A DNA stretch of 34,064 bases from Labilithrix sp. (GTDB lineage: Bacteria > Myxococcota_A > Polyangia > Polyangiales > Polyangiaceae), in the NCBI GenBank assembly GCA_019637155.1, contig JAHBWE010000036.1:1-34064 (forward strand), in the 5' to 3' direction. Every line of letters begins with the position of its first letter. Position 1 is the first letter of the stretch. Shown in pieces: positions 1 to 7,170 of the stretch. A program made the position numbers and the translations under genes. The notes under the pieces are model-generated. The model saw only the letters and a list, made by a program, of their open reading frames with translations, ran no database searches and was not told the DNA's origin.

Positions 1-45
1 GCTCAGCGGGCGGGCGCGGGGCGCGGGGCGTGCTCAGCGGGCGGG
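1..45. repeat. Short direct repeat at the window edge
   Basis: The 14-base string GCTCAGCGGGCGGG occurs at 1-14 and again at 32-45, a 31-base offset in very G-rich DNA. The second copy contains the stop codon of the DUF1275 gene. More copies could lie to the left of the window. It may be simple slippage in G-rich DNA. Confidence 0.5.
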
Positions 46-783
46 GGCGGGGCGGCGGGTGTGTACGTCGTGGGAGGGTTGCTCGACGGGGGTTGGTGTG
101 ACGGTGAGGGCGATGGCGACGAGGAGGATGGTCGCGGCGATGACGAAGACGCCGTACTCGAAGCGGTGTGCGGTCTTCGCGGCCAGGGCGCCGCCGGCCA
201 CGAACGAGAGGATCTTGCCGAAGCGGAGCCAGGCCCAGCGGAGCTCGTTCCTCGCGTCCTTGCCGGATCGGAGGGCGCTGCGGACGACGTGACCGGCGAG
301 GTCGGTCGCGGGTCCCGTCATGTGCGTGACGCGGATGCGGCTCGCGGTGGAGGCCGCGACGGCCGCGTTGATCATTCCCATCGCGAGGGCGAGGAGCGCG
401 AGCATCGGGAAGACGCTCCCGGTCACGTCGTTCTCTTCCCCGAACTCGCCGAACGCGCCGGCGTGCCCCGCGAGCGCGACCGCGAGGAGGACGCCGCACG
501 CGCCGAGCGCCGGCAGCGCGTAGGCGAGGAGCGGCTTCTGCTTGAGCTTCTCTGCGGCGAAGACCGCGAGCATGCCGCCGCCGATGAAGGCAAGGACGAT
601 GGCGGTGATGTGAAGCGCGAGCGAGCGCTCCGTCGCGACGGAGGTGACGCTGCCGGTGACGTGCGAAACGACGCGGTTCGACCCCATGAACGTGGCGGCG
701 TTCACGAAGCCTGCGGCTGCGGTAAACGCCACCCAACCGGCGAGGAGACGCGGCTGAAAAATACGATCTTCGTGCAAGCCCAT
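34..783 (-). CDS. DUF1275 (YoaK-like) integral membrane protein
   Basis: A 249-residue polytopic membrane protein. After a short polar N-terminus come a hydrophobic segment with GFVNAATF (about 25-32) and the motif SHVTGSVT (40-47). A related HMTGPATDL motif lies in the second half, and further hydrophobic helices run to a polar Pro/Arg tail. Paired H-x-T-G motifs and about six membrane segments are typical of DUF1275/YoaK proteins, whose function is unknown; transport is a common guess. The reading frame stays open upstream to 1179, but that part is Arg-rich and not membrane-like, so I start at the ATG at 783, just before the family-like sequence. No strong ribosome binding site is visible. 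It is divergent from the small gene at 1003. Confidence 0.8.
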   Translation of the reverse strand: MGLHEDRIFQPRLLAGWVAFTAAAGFVNAATFMGSNRVVSHVTGSVTSVATERSLALHITAIVLAFIGGGMLAVFAAEKLKQKPLLAYALPALGACGVLLAVALAGHAGAFGEFGEENDVTGSVFPMLALLALAMGMINAAVAASTASRIRVTHMTGPATDLAGHVVRSALRSGKDARNELRWAWLRFGKILSFVAGGALAAKTAHRFEYGVFVIAATILLVAIALTVTPTPVEQPSHDVHTRRPAPAR

Positions 784-1002
784 GACCAGACGGCATGGAG
801 CAAGTTGTTTGCCGAACCGCCACCGCCACGAACTCACGGCATTTCCGATGCTTGCGCTGCATCCCGCGTCGGGGCACGACGACGCGCGTCGGAAGAGGCC
901 GACGCTTCCTGCAGCGCGAGCGGAGCGGAGGACCGAGCGGGGGCCGCGGTCGCGCTCGTCGACTGGATCCGGCGGCGGACCTCGACTACACGGTGCCTCA
1001 CC

Positions 1003-1242
1003 ATGCAGCCCTTCCACGCCGTCGTGAAGAACGGTCGCCTCACGCTCGACGCTCCGAGCGATCTCCCCGACGGCCAGGTGGTGGTCCTGCTCCCGCTCGA
1101 GGAGCTCATGTCCGCCGTCGAAGACGCGGACGACGACGGCGAGCTCGCGATCGGCTTCGTGCCGTACGTGCCGCAACACGAGTTCCGCAAGCCGAAGGCC
1201 ATCACCGCCGCCTCACTCATCGACGAGCTCAAGTCACTCTGA
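1003..1242 (+). CDS. Small antitoxin-like protein (79 aa)
   Basis: The N-terminal half reads FHAVVKNGRLTLDAPSDLPDG followed by VVVLLPLEE. This is the 'V-x-N-G-R-x-x-L-x-x-P-x-D-L-P-(D/E)-G' beta-sheet pattern of DUF104/AF2212-like putative antitoxins. The C-terminal half is acidic, then Lys-containing, and ends in a predicted helix (SLIDELKSL). In toxin-antitoxin systems the toxin gene normally follows directly. Here the next gene is convergent and encodes an S1 protein, so no partner is visible and the gene looks like an orphan. The frame is open upstream to 61, opposite the DUF1275 gene, and is not believable there; the ATG at 1003 begins the conserved part. Function is unproven. Confidence 0.6.
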   Translation: MQPFHAVVKNGRLTLDAPSDLPDGQVVVLLPLEELMSAVEDADDDGELAIGFVPYVPQHEFRKPKAITAASLIDELKSL

Positions 1243-1295
1243 CGCGCCAGCACGCGACGCCCGCGACGCCTACGGTGGCGCGCGACGCGCTGTAG

Positions 1296-1327
1296 CGCGA
1301 GCCCGGACGCCACGCGCAGGGCTCGCG
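1296..1327. terminator. Candidate hairpin between convergent genes
   Basis: CGCGAGCCC (1296-1304) and GGGCTCGCG (1319-1327) form a perfect 9-base inverted repeat around a 14-base loop. It sits in the 107-base gap between the convergent small gene and S1-protein gene. No T-run follows on either strand, so it is not a classic intrinsic terminator. It could still block 3' exonucleases or act in both directions. Confidence 0.4.
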
Positions 1328-1349
1328 ACGGCGGACGCTGCGAGCCCGC

Positions 1350-3980
1350 CTACTTCGAGGGCTCGTTGCGCTTTGCGAGGAGGTCGGCGAAGGTGCCGAA
1401 CTTGGCCTCGCGCTTCACCTGCGCGCGGTACTGCTGGTAGGCGTTGCGCTCGGTCTCTTCGTTGAGCGCCCGGATCGAGAGCTTCAGCTCGCCGCGGCGC
1501 GGGTCCTGCTCGATGATCTTCGCGTCGAGCTCCTTGCCGACCGGGAAGAGCTTGCGGAGCTCGGTGCCGCGGGGGGTGCCGGTCGCGGCGGCGCTGATGA
1601 AGCCGCGCGCATGGCGTCCCGTCGCGCCGAGGATGCGGACCGCGAGGCCGCCGGTCTCGATCGAGACGACGACGACCTTGACCGTGCGGTGGACCGCGAT
1701 CTTCTGCGGGGTCTCGTTCGCGGCTTCGCCGGTGGGAGCGGGGTGGAGCGCGATGCGGTGCTGCCTCGCGTCGACCGAGGCGACGACGACGTCGATCTCG
1801 TCGCCGACCTTCACCACTTCCTCGGGATGCTCGATGCGCTTCACCGAGAGATCGGCGGTGTGAATGAGACCGTCGATGCCCGGCTCGAGCTCGATGAAGG
1901 CGCCGAACGGCTGAAGCCGCGCGACCTTGCCTTTGTGCTTCGTGGCCGGCGCGTACTTCGTCGCGACCTCGTTCCACGGATCTTCGACCGCCGCCTTGCG
2001 CGAGAGCCAGAGCTTCCCGCGCTCGTCGAGGCGAAGGATCTTCACCTTGCACGTCTCGTTGACCTTGAAGACGTCCTTCGGCTGATCGGCGCGGTTGTGG
2101 CTCATCTCGCTGAGCGGGACGAGCCCCTCGATGCCGCCGACGTCGACGAACGCGCCGAACGGCACCACCGTGCGCACGACGCCGACGACGATGGAGCCCA
2201 TCTCGAGGTTCTTCAGCGCCTCGTCACGGCGGTCCTTCGCCTCCGCCTCGAGCAGCGCGCGGCGCGAGAGGACGACGTCACGACCGCGCTTCGCGTACTG
2301 CGTGACCGCGAACGGGAGGCGCTTGCCGACGAGATGGGAGAGGTCCGCGCCCGGGCGGAGCTCCACGTGCGAGGCCGGCGCGAACGCGCGCAAGCCGTCG
2401 ACGTCGACCTCGACGCCGCCCTTGATCGTGCCGGTGACGAGCCCGAACACCATCGCGCCGGACTTCGACGCCTCCGCGACGATCGGCTTCGCCTTCTGCA
2501 CCCGCTTCGGATGATGCGTCAGCACGACGAGACCGCCGCGCCCCCCGTCGTTGTGCACGAGCCCAACGAACGGCGCGCCCGGCTCCAGCACCACGCGCGG
2601 AAGCTGCGGCGGCTTCTCCTCCGCGCCCTCACCGGACGACGCATCTTCGGCAGAAGCTGCCTCGCCGGCCGCGGCCTCGGAGGAAGCCGGCGCGCCGAAT
2701 GCCACGTCCGCGCTTGCCCCAGATGCCGCGTCCGCCCCGAACGCCGCGCCTGCCGCAGCAGCGCCGACCGTGGGGGCCGCGGGGGCCTCCGCCGTGGCCG
2801 CGGATGCAGCGGCCGCCACAGGGGCAGCATCAGCGGCGCGAGCAGCGTCCGCCCCAGAAGCAGCGTTCGCACCGGATGCGCCCGCCCCAGGAGCAGCGTC
2901 CGCACCGGATGCGTCCGCCCCAGATGCCGCGTCCACCCCGGATGCGCCCGCCCCAGGAGCAGCGTCCGCTCCGGATGCGCCCACTCCAGATGCCGCGTCC
3001 ACCCCGGATGCGCCCGCCCCAGGAGCGGCGCCCGCCCCGGATGCATCGCCCGCCACAGCTGCCGCGGCGACGCCAGCAGCACCCGCCGCGGGGGCCGCGC
3101 CGGATGCAGCGCCCGCCCCGGATGTGCCCGCCGGCGTCGCCGGCGCAACGCCCGCGTCGGCGCGAGCAGCATCCGCCGAGCCTGCTGCCGAAGCGCTCGC
3201 GCCAGAAGCCTCGACCGGGACTGGAACCGAAGCCGACTCCGTGCTCGCCCCCGCTTCCGACGCTTCCGACGCCTCTTGCGTATCTCCCGGCTCCGACGAT
3301 TCCCCCGCGTCGTCGTCTGCCGCCTTCGCGCCGCCGGCCGAGGCTGCGCGCGCGGCCGCGATCTCGTCGGCCTCCTTCTTCGCCGCCTTCTCGTACTCCT
3401 CGATGTCCTCGTCGGTGATGAGGAGCTCGCGGAGGTCGAAGATCGCCTTCGCCTTGCCCGCGAGATCGGCGAAGAGCGCGTCTTCGGTGACCTCGATGAC
3501 CTTGCCGAACACGACGTCACCGACGTTGAACGCCGGCCGCTCGCGGTCCGGCCGCGGCTCGCGCTTCGGCTTCGGCGGACGCTGCGCCTGTCCACCCTCG
3601 CCCGCCGACGAGCCCGCGCCCGCGCCCGCCGCGGCGCCCTCGCCGCCCTCCGTCGTGGCACCCTCGGCCGTCGCGCCCTCCGCGCCTGCGCCCTTCTTCT
3701 TGCGACGACGGCGGCGGCGCTTCTTCTTCTCGCCCCCTTCCGCCGGCGCACCGCCCTCGACCGCCGCGACCTCGGTCGAGCCGCCCTCGTCGTCGCCGCC
3801 CTCGTCATCGCCTCCGGACGCATCCGGCGCCGAAGGTGCGGGCGCGGGTGCAGGTGCAGGTGCGGGCTCGGGCGCTGCCGCTGCAGCGTCGGGTGACGGA
3901 GCAGCGGGAGCAGGAGCAGCAGCGGCCTCGGGAGCCGCGGCGGGGGCGTCGTTCGTGTCGGGGGTGTTCGGGTCGGTCAT
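1350..3980 (-). CDS. S1 RNA-binding domain protein with long Ala-rich insert
   Basis: An 876-residue ribosomal-protein-S1-like protein, probably an RNA or ribosome-binding factor in the cytoplasm. Residues 1-85 are Ala/Pro and Asp/Gly-rich, followed by a basic patch (KKKRRRRRRKKK, 85-96). An S1 half-domain begins at about 150 (FNVGDVVFGKVIEV). Residues 205-460 are an Ala/Gly/Ser/Asp low-complexity insert with a DNA-level 33-bp repeat. Sequence like the second half of an S1 domain resumes at 465-495. Complete S1 domains follow at about 508-575, 594-663 (VPFGAFVDVGGIEGLVP) and 680-747 (QPFGAFIELEPGIDGLIH), and a weaker one at about 760-840. The ATG at 3980 precedes the compositionally biased N-terminus; a later start near 150 cannot be excluded. 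Whether it is the housekeeping S1 or a paralogue is not decidable here. Confidence 0.85.
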   Translation of the reverse strand: MTDPNTPDTNDAPAAAPEAAAAPAPAAPSPDAAAAAPEPAPAPAPAPAPSAPDASGGDDEGGDDEGGSTEVAAVEGGAPAEGGEKKKRRRRRRKKKGAGAEGATAEGATTEGGEGAAAGAGAGSSAGEGGQAQRPPKPKREPRPDRERPAFNVGDVVFGKVIEVTEDALFADLAGKAKAIFDLRELLITDEDIEEYEKAAKKEADEIAAARAASAGGAKAADDDAGESSEPGDTQEASEASEAGASTESASVPVPVEASGASASAAGSADAARADAGVAPATPAGTSGAGAASGAAPAAGAAGVAAAAVAGDASGAGAAPGAGASGVDAASGVGASGADAAPGAGASGVDAASGADASGADAAPGAGASGANAASGADAARAADAAPVAAAASAATAEAPAAPTVGAAAAGAAFGADAASGASADVAFGAPASSEAAAGEAASAEDASSGEGAEEKPPQLPRVVLEPGAPFVGLVHNDGGRGGLVVLTHHPKRVQKAKPIVAEASKSGAMVFGLVTGTIKGGVEVDVDGLRAFAPASHVELRPGADLSHLVGKRLPFAVTQYAKRGRDVVLSRRALLEAEAKDRRDEALKNLEMGSIVVGVVRTVVPFGAFVDVGGIEGLVPLSEMSHNRADQPKDVFKVNETCKVKILRLDERGKLWLSRKAAVEDPWNEVATKYAPATKHKGKVARLQPFGAFIELEPGIDGLIHTADLSVKRIEHPEEVVKVGDEIDVVVASVDARQHRIALHPAPTGEAANETPQKIAVHRTVKVVVVSIETGGLAVRILGATGRHARGFISAAATGTPRGTELRKLFPVGKELDAKIIEQDPRRGELKLSIRALNEETERNAYQQYRAQVKREAKFGTFADLLAKRNEPSK
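2872..3069. repeat. 33-bp tandem repeat inside the S1-protein gene
   Basis: On the plus strand CCGGATG recurs at 2872, 2905, 2938, 2971, 3004 and 3037, exactly 33 bases apart. The bases between (GCCCGCCCCAGGAGCAGCGTCC and variants) are also strongly conserved. Alternate units resemble each other more, suggesting a 66-base higher-order unit. Each unit encodes 11 residues of the type GAGASGVDAAS / GADASGADAAP on the minus strand, so copy-number change would keep the frame. Degenerate copies continue towards about 3150. Confidence 0.9.
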
Positions 3981-4019
3981 GACGGAGCTCGCTCGGGCTC
4001 GGACGTGGAGAATGCGCGG

Positions 4020-4045
4020 AAAAACAGCTCCCCTTCCAAGGGGAG
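4020..4045 (-). terminator. Intrinsic terminator of the acyltransferase gene
   Basis: Read on the minus strand, the 18-base palindrome CTCCCCTTGGAAGGGGAG gives a six-pair G/C stem with a TTGGAA loop. It is followed after CTG by five Ts (4024-4020). It lies about 50 bases past the acyltransferase stop codon and about 40 bases before the S1-protein start, so it should separate the two transcripts. Confidence 0.65.
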
Positions 4046-4092
4046 GGGCACCTTAGCGCAGGGAAAGGCACCCGCGCCAGGGGGGCAGAACG

Positions 4093-5730
4093 TTAAGTCA
4101 CCGCCGCCGCGACGCCAGCTTTTCTCGCGCTCGTCCGCGCCGGGCGCGTCCCCGCCGGTGCGATGGCGTCGTAGGCGAGGCCGTGTGCCGCAAGGCGGTT
4201 CTGGTAGTAGAAGAGGAGGCGCGTGTCCCGGAGGACGAGCTCCGCCCCTCTCGGCGCGAGGACCTCGTTCGTGTGGTAGCCCGCGAACGCGCGGAGAGCG
4301 TCGTCGACGATCGCGTCGCCGCGCTTCCCCTTCATCGTCGGCGACACGACGATCTCGCCGCGCGCCTCGAGCGCGTGGAGGCGATCGAGCAGCACGTCGA
4401 CGTCCTCCGCGAGCTCCGCGCGCGGGACCGTAACGTCGTCGCGATGGCGGAGCACCGCGAACAGGTCCGCCTTCCCCACCGCGCGGCGAAGTCGCTCGAA
4501 CGCGCAGGCCGCGACCGCGTGCGTCGCGAGGACGACGGTGTCGCGCTTGTACGCTTCGACGATCTTGTCGCCGAGCTCGCGCGTGTACTCGGCGTCGCGC
4601 ACGTGATCGAGCGCCGGCTTTCCGTCGCGCCCCACCACGTAGCTCGCGGCGTCCACCGCGCGCCCCCGCGCATCGTGGCTCCGCCCCTCGTCGTCGACGA
4701 AGTTCCCGAAGCAGTCGAGCGGCCGCGAGTAACGGATGACGCACGCGCCGTCGAGCCCGAGCAGCTTGTTCGAGAAGGACGCGACGCGGCCGATGCGCGT
4801 CGACTCGTCGTCCTCGATGATGTACCGCGCCTTCCCTTCCTCCTGGAGGAAGTCGTCGATGAGCGTCTCCGCCTCGAGCGTGAGCAGGTAGTTGATCGTC
4901 GCCGGCACGAAGAACACCGGCTGCCGCTTCCCCCGCACCGTGGTGCGCGCGAACGCCTCGATCGCGGTCCCCGCGAGCCCGAGCTTCAGCTTCCGCTCCA
5001 CCCCGCCCGAGCGCGAGCGCGTGCCGCCGGGGAAGAAGAGCGAGTGATACCCGCGCTCGATGAGCACGCACGAGTACGTCTTCAGCACCTCTTTGTAGAG
5101 CGAGTGCCGCAGGCGGCGGTCGACGCGGTAGGCGCCGAGGTTGTGCATGAAGTAGCTGAGGACCGGGTTCGTGAAGAGGTTCTTGCCCGCGCCGTACACC
5201 GCCGGCGGGAACCCCGCGCGCTCGATCGCGAACCCGAACACGACGGAGTCGAGGTTCGAGAGGTGCGTCGGCACGAACACGATCGTGCCGATCTCCGAGA
5301 GGCGGCGGATGTGCTCGCGCGGTCCCTGGACGACGATGCGGCTGTCGAGCGCGCGGAGGTCGAGCGAGCCGGGGAGGTTCTTGATCGTCTCGCGCGGCGA
5401 GAGGAGCGCGCCGAGGAGCGGGGCCGTGACCTTCGACGCGAACTTGTAGACGCGACCGTCGAAGTTGCCGGCGACGTCCCAGGCGTAGCGCTCGGCGTAG
5501 CCCTTCAGCCGATCGCGCAGCTCCGCGTCGGACATCCGCCCGAGCTGCGCGGCGAGCGTGCGCCACTCCGCGAGGTCCGGGTGCCCGGTGTTCTGCAGGC
5601 GCTTCGTCTCGAGGTAGGCCGCCTCGTTCAGCGCGAGGAGCGGATCGCGTGTCTGTTTGGCGATCCGGTCGACGACCTCCTCGACGATCGAGGACCGCGC
5701 GGCGTTGAAGCCGAAGATGGGTGCGCTCAC
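4093..5730 (-). CDS. PlsB-like glycerol-3-phosphate acyltransferase family protein
   Basis: A 545-residue acyltransferase, presumably acylating glycerol-3-phosphate or a related lipid acceptor at the inner membrane in phospholipid synthesis. The four family blocks are visible: catalytic HLSNLD (H156-D161), GAYRVDRR (199-206), FFPGGTRSRSG (232-242) and VPATINY (near 275). In block III the usual Glu of the E-G-T-R pattern is Gly. The length and extra N- and C-terminal regions fit PlsB-type rather than short PlsC-type enzymes. The frame is open far upstream, but the in-frame GTG at 5730 is the best start: beyond it the sequence is Arg-rich and runs opposite the divergent hydrolase gene. The only nearby ATG, just upstream of it, is out of frame and soon meets a stop. 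The acceptor substrate cannot be read from sequence. Confidence 0.85.
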   Translation of the reverse strand: MSAPIFGFNAARSSIVEEVVDRIAKQTRDPLLALNEAAYLETKRLQNTGHPDLAEWRTLAAQLGRMSDAELRDRLKGYAERYAWDVAGNFDGRVYKFASKVTAPLLGALLSPRETIKNLPGSLDLRALDSRIVVQGPREHIRRLSEIGTIVFVPTHLSNLDSVVFGFAIERAGFPPAVYGAGKNLFTNPVLSYFMHNLGAYRVDRRLRHSLYKEVLKTYSCVLIERGYHSLFFPGGTRSRSGGVERKLKLGLAGTAIEAFARTTVRGKRQPVFFVPATINYLLTLEAETLIDDFLQEEGKARYIIEDDESTRIGRVASFSNKLLGLDGACVIRYSRPLDCFGNFVDDEGRSHDARGRAVDAASYVVGRDGKPALDHVRDAEYTRELGDKIVEAYKRDTVVLATHAVAACAFERLRRAVGKADLFAVLRHRDDVTVPRAELAEDVDVLLDRLHALEARGEIVVSPTMKGKRGDAIVDDALRAFAGYHTNEVLAPRGAELVLRDTRLLFYYQNRLAAHGLAYDAIAPAGTRPARTSARKAGVAAAVT

Positions 5731-5789
5731 CCAGCCATGAGACCCCGCGCTCGCCCGTTCGTAAAGGCACGTCCGATCCGCCGGCGCCC

Positions 5790-5815
5790 TTCGTGCGTAA
5801 GGCCCTTTGCACGAA
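5790..5815 (+). promoter_or_regulatory. Imperfect palindrome abutting the hydrolase start codon
   Basis: TTCGTGC (5790-5796) and GCACGAA (5809-5815) are perfect inverted arms. Inside them AAGG (5799-5802) and CCTT (5804-5807) pair as well, leaving only small bulges. The right arm ends on the A of the ATG at 5815. The structure could be a repressor operator or an mRNA hairpin that hides the only purine-rich stretch (AAGG) available as a ribosome binding site. It lies in the 84-base divergent region shared with the acyltransferase gene. Confidence 0.45.
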
Positions 5816-6573
5816 TGAAACTGGACGAGCTCCTCGCCGCGGCGCTCACGCCACGACCGGAACGCGTCGAGGACGGCATCCTCGCGGTCGCGCCGGAAGG
5901 CCCCGCCCTCCACGCCGCGCTCCGCGACGCACGCGAGTCCCTCTCCTACCTCGGCCGCGCGCTCGACGCGGAGGCCCCCGCCCCGTCGTTGCGCGCGAAG
6001 CTCCTCGCCACGCTGAAGGCCCGCGCGCCGCGCCGCGCGCTCCTGGTCGTCGACATGATCGCCGATCACCTCACGCCGGGCGCGCTCCTCGAGGTGCCGC
6101 GCGCCCGCGCGGTCGTGCCCGCGCTCCAGGCGAGGCTCGACGCCGCGCGCGCGGCCGGCGTCCCCGTCGTCTACGTGCTCGACGAGCACGAGGCGGACGA
6201 TCCCGATCTCGACGCGTGGGGCACACACGCCGTCCGCGGCAGCGCGGGCGCCGAGGTGTGGCCCGACCTCGCGCCGCGCGCGGGCGATCGGATCGTGCGG
6301 AAGCCGAGCTACAGCGCGTTCTACGAGAGCACGCTCGAGCCCCTCCTCGACGAGCTCCGCGTCGACACCCTCGTCTTGACGGGATGCCTGACGGAGATCG
6401 GCCTGACCGCGACCGCGACCGACGCGCTGCAACGCGGCTTCGCGGTCGAGGTGCCGCCTGACACGCAAGCAGGCTCATGCGCCGAGGCGGAGACGGTCGC
6501 GCTCGGAACGCTCCGCATGATGGCCCCCTTCGGCCCCGCCCGCCGCGCGAGGCTCGAGCGCATCGCGGCGTAG
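5815..6573 (+). CDS. Isochorismatase-fold cysteine hydrolase
   Basis: A 252-residue cytoplasmic hydrolase of the isochorismatase/nicotinamidase superfamily. The catalytic triad is recognisable: Asp80 in LLVVDMIADH, Lys163 in VRKPSYSAF and the nucleophile Cys191 in LTGCLTEI. The domain occupies about 72-250. Residues 1-70 form an extra, mostly helical N-terminal segment that the family core does not need. Substrates in this superfamily range from nicotinamide to N-carbamoyl amides and isochorismate, so the substrate is unknown. The gene is divergent from the acyltransferase gene and convergent with the lipoprotein gene, whose stop lies 9 bases away. Confidence 0.85.
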   Translation: MKLDELLAAALTPRPERVEDGILAVAPEGPALHAALRDARESLSYLGRALDAEAPAPSLRAKLLATLKARAPRRALLVVDMIADHLTPGALLEVPRARAVVPALQARLDAARAAGVPVVYVLDEHEADDPDLDAWGTHAVRGSAGAEVWPDLAPRAGDRIVRKPSYSAFYESTLEPLLDELRVDTLVLTGCLTEIGLTATATDALQRGFAVEVPPDTQAGSCAEAETVALGTLRMMAPFGPARRARLERIAA

Positions 6574-6582
6574 AGGAAGGGC

Positions 6583-7170
6583 TCAGAAGCAGGCGCCGGC
6601 GTCGGAGTCGCCTTCGGTGGCGACACGTTGGCGCTCCGCGGTGCACGCGTCGGCGTCGAGCTTGAGGATCACCTCGCGCGCGAGCGTGCGGGCGATCGCG
6701 CCTTTCGGCAGCTCGAACACGCACGAGCCGAGGCGCGCGCACGCGTTCGGCGGCGTGCACTCGCCGAGGCAGCCCGACAGCGTGCAGTTCGTCACGGCGC
6801 GAAGGAGCGGGAGGTCCTTCTGACACTCGTCGATGCACGTCGCGTTCACGAGGCACTCCTTGATGCACTCGAGCCCCTCGATGCAGGTGGGGTCCGCCGC
6901 GCACGCCTTGTTGGCCTCGCAGCACTTGCCCTGCTGGCACGTCGCGCAGGTCGTGTTCGGCGAGTCCGGAAGCCCGCACACGAACGCGGGGTCGACCGGT
7001 CCGGCCTCGGCGTCGGCGTCGGGCGCGGCGTCGGCGACGACCGGCGTGCTCGTCTCCGCCGCGCTCCCCGCGTCGGCGGGGAACAGCTTCGGCTCGTCGC
7101 CGAGGTCGATGATGGCCGCGCACCCGGCGAAGGAGCCGAGCAGCGCGACGACGAGCAGGGCTCGCTTCAA
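6583..7170 (-). CDS. Cys-rich lipoprotein
   Basis: A 195-residue exported protein. The N-terminus has a basic start (MKR), a hydrophobic core and a lipobox-like FAGC with Cys17 as lipidation site. An acidic Ala/Asp linker follows (about 25-60). The rest is Cys-rich: I count 18 cysteines after the lipid Cys, spaced in C-x2-C, CC and C-x3-to-x7-C patterns, which suggests a disulfide-knotted periplasmic or surface domain. The TTG start at 7170 is preceded by GGAGG at a 6-base spacing and overlaps the TPR gene's stop (TTGA), so translation is probably coupled. No recognised function; such lipoproteins are common in myxobacteria. Confidence 0.75.
   Translation of the reverse strand: MKRALLVVALLGSFAGCAAIIDLGDEPKLFPADAGSAAETSTPVVADAAPDADAEAGPVDPAFVCGLPDSPNTTCATCQQGKCCEANKACAADPTCIEGLECIKECLVNATCIDECQKDLPLLRAVTNCTLSGCLGECTPPNACARLGSCVFELPKGAIARTLAREVILKLDADACTAERQRVATEGDSDAGACF

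Noticed and set aside
2872..3069. Regular repeat considered as a CRISPR array
   Set aside because: The period is 33 bases with no unique spacers, and it is in frame within a protein-coding gene.
1611..4056. Long plus-strand open frames of 761 and 501 codons opposite the S1-protein gene
   Set aside because: They are Arg-rich or Ala/Pro-rich mirror frames of a high-GC gene; the minus-strand frame has real S1 domains, so these are shadows.
3977..5812. A 611-codon minus-strand frame over the acyltransferase gene
   Set aside because: Arg/Ala-rich composition with no motifs; the alternative frame carries all four acyltransferase blocks.
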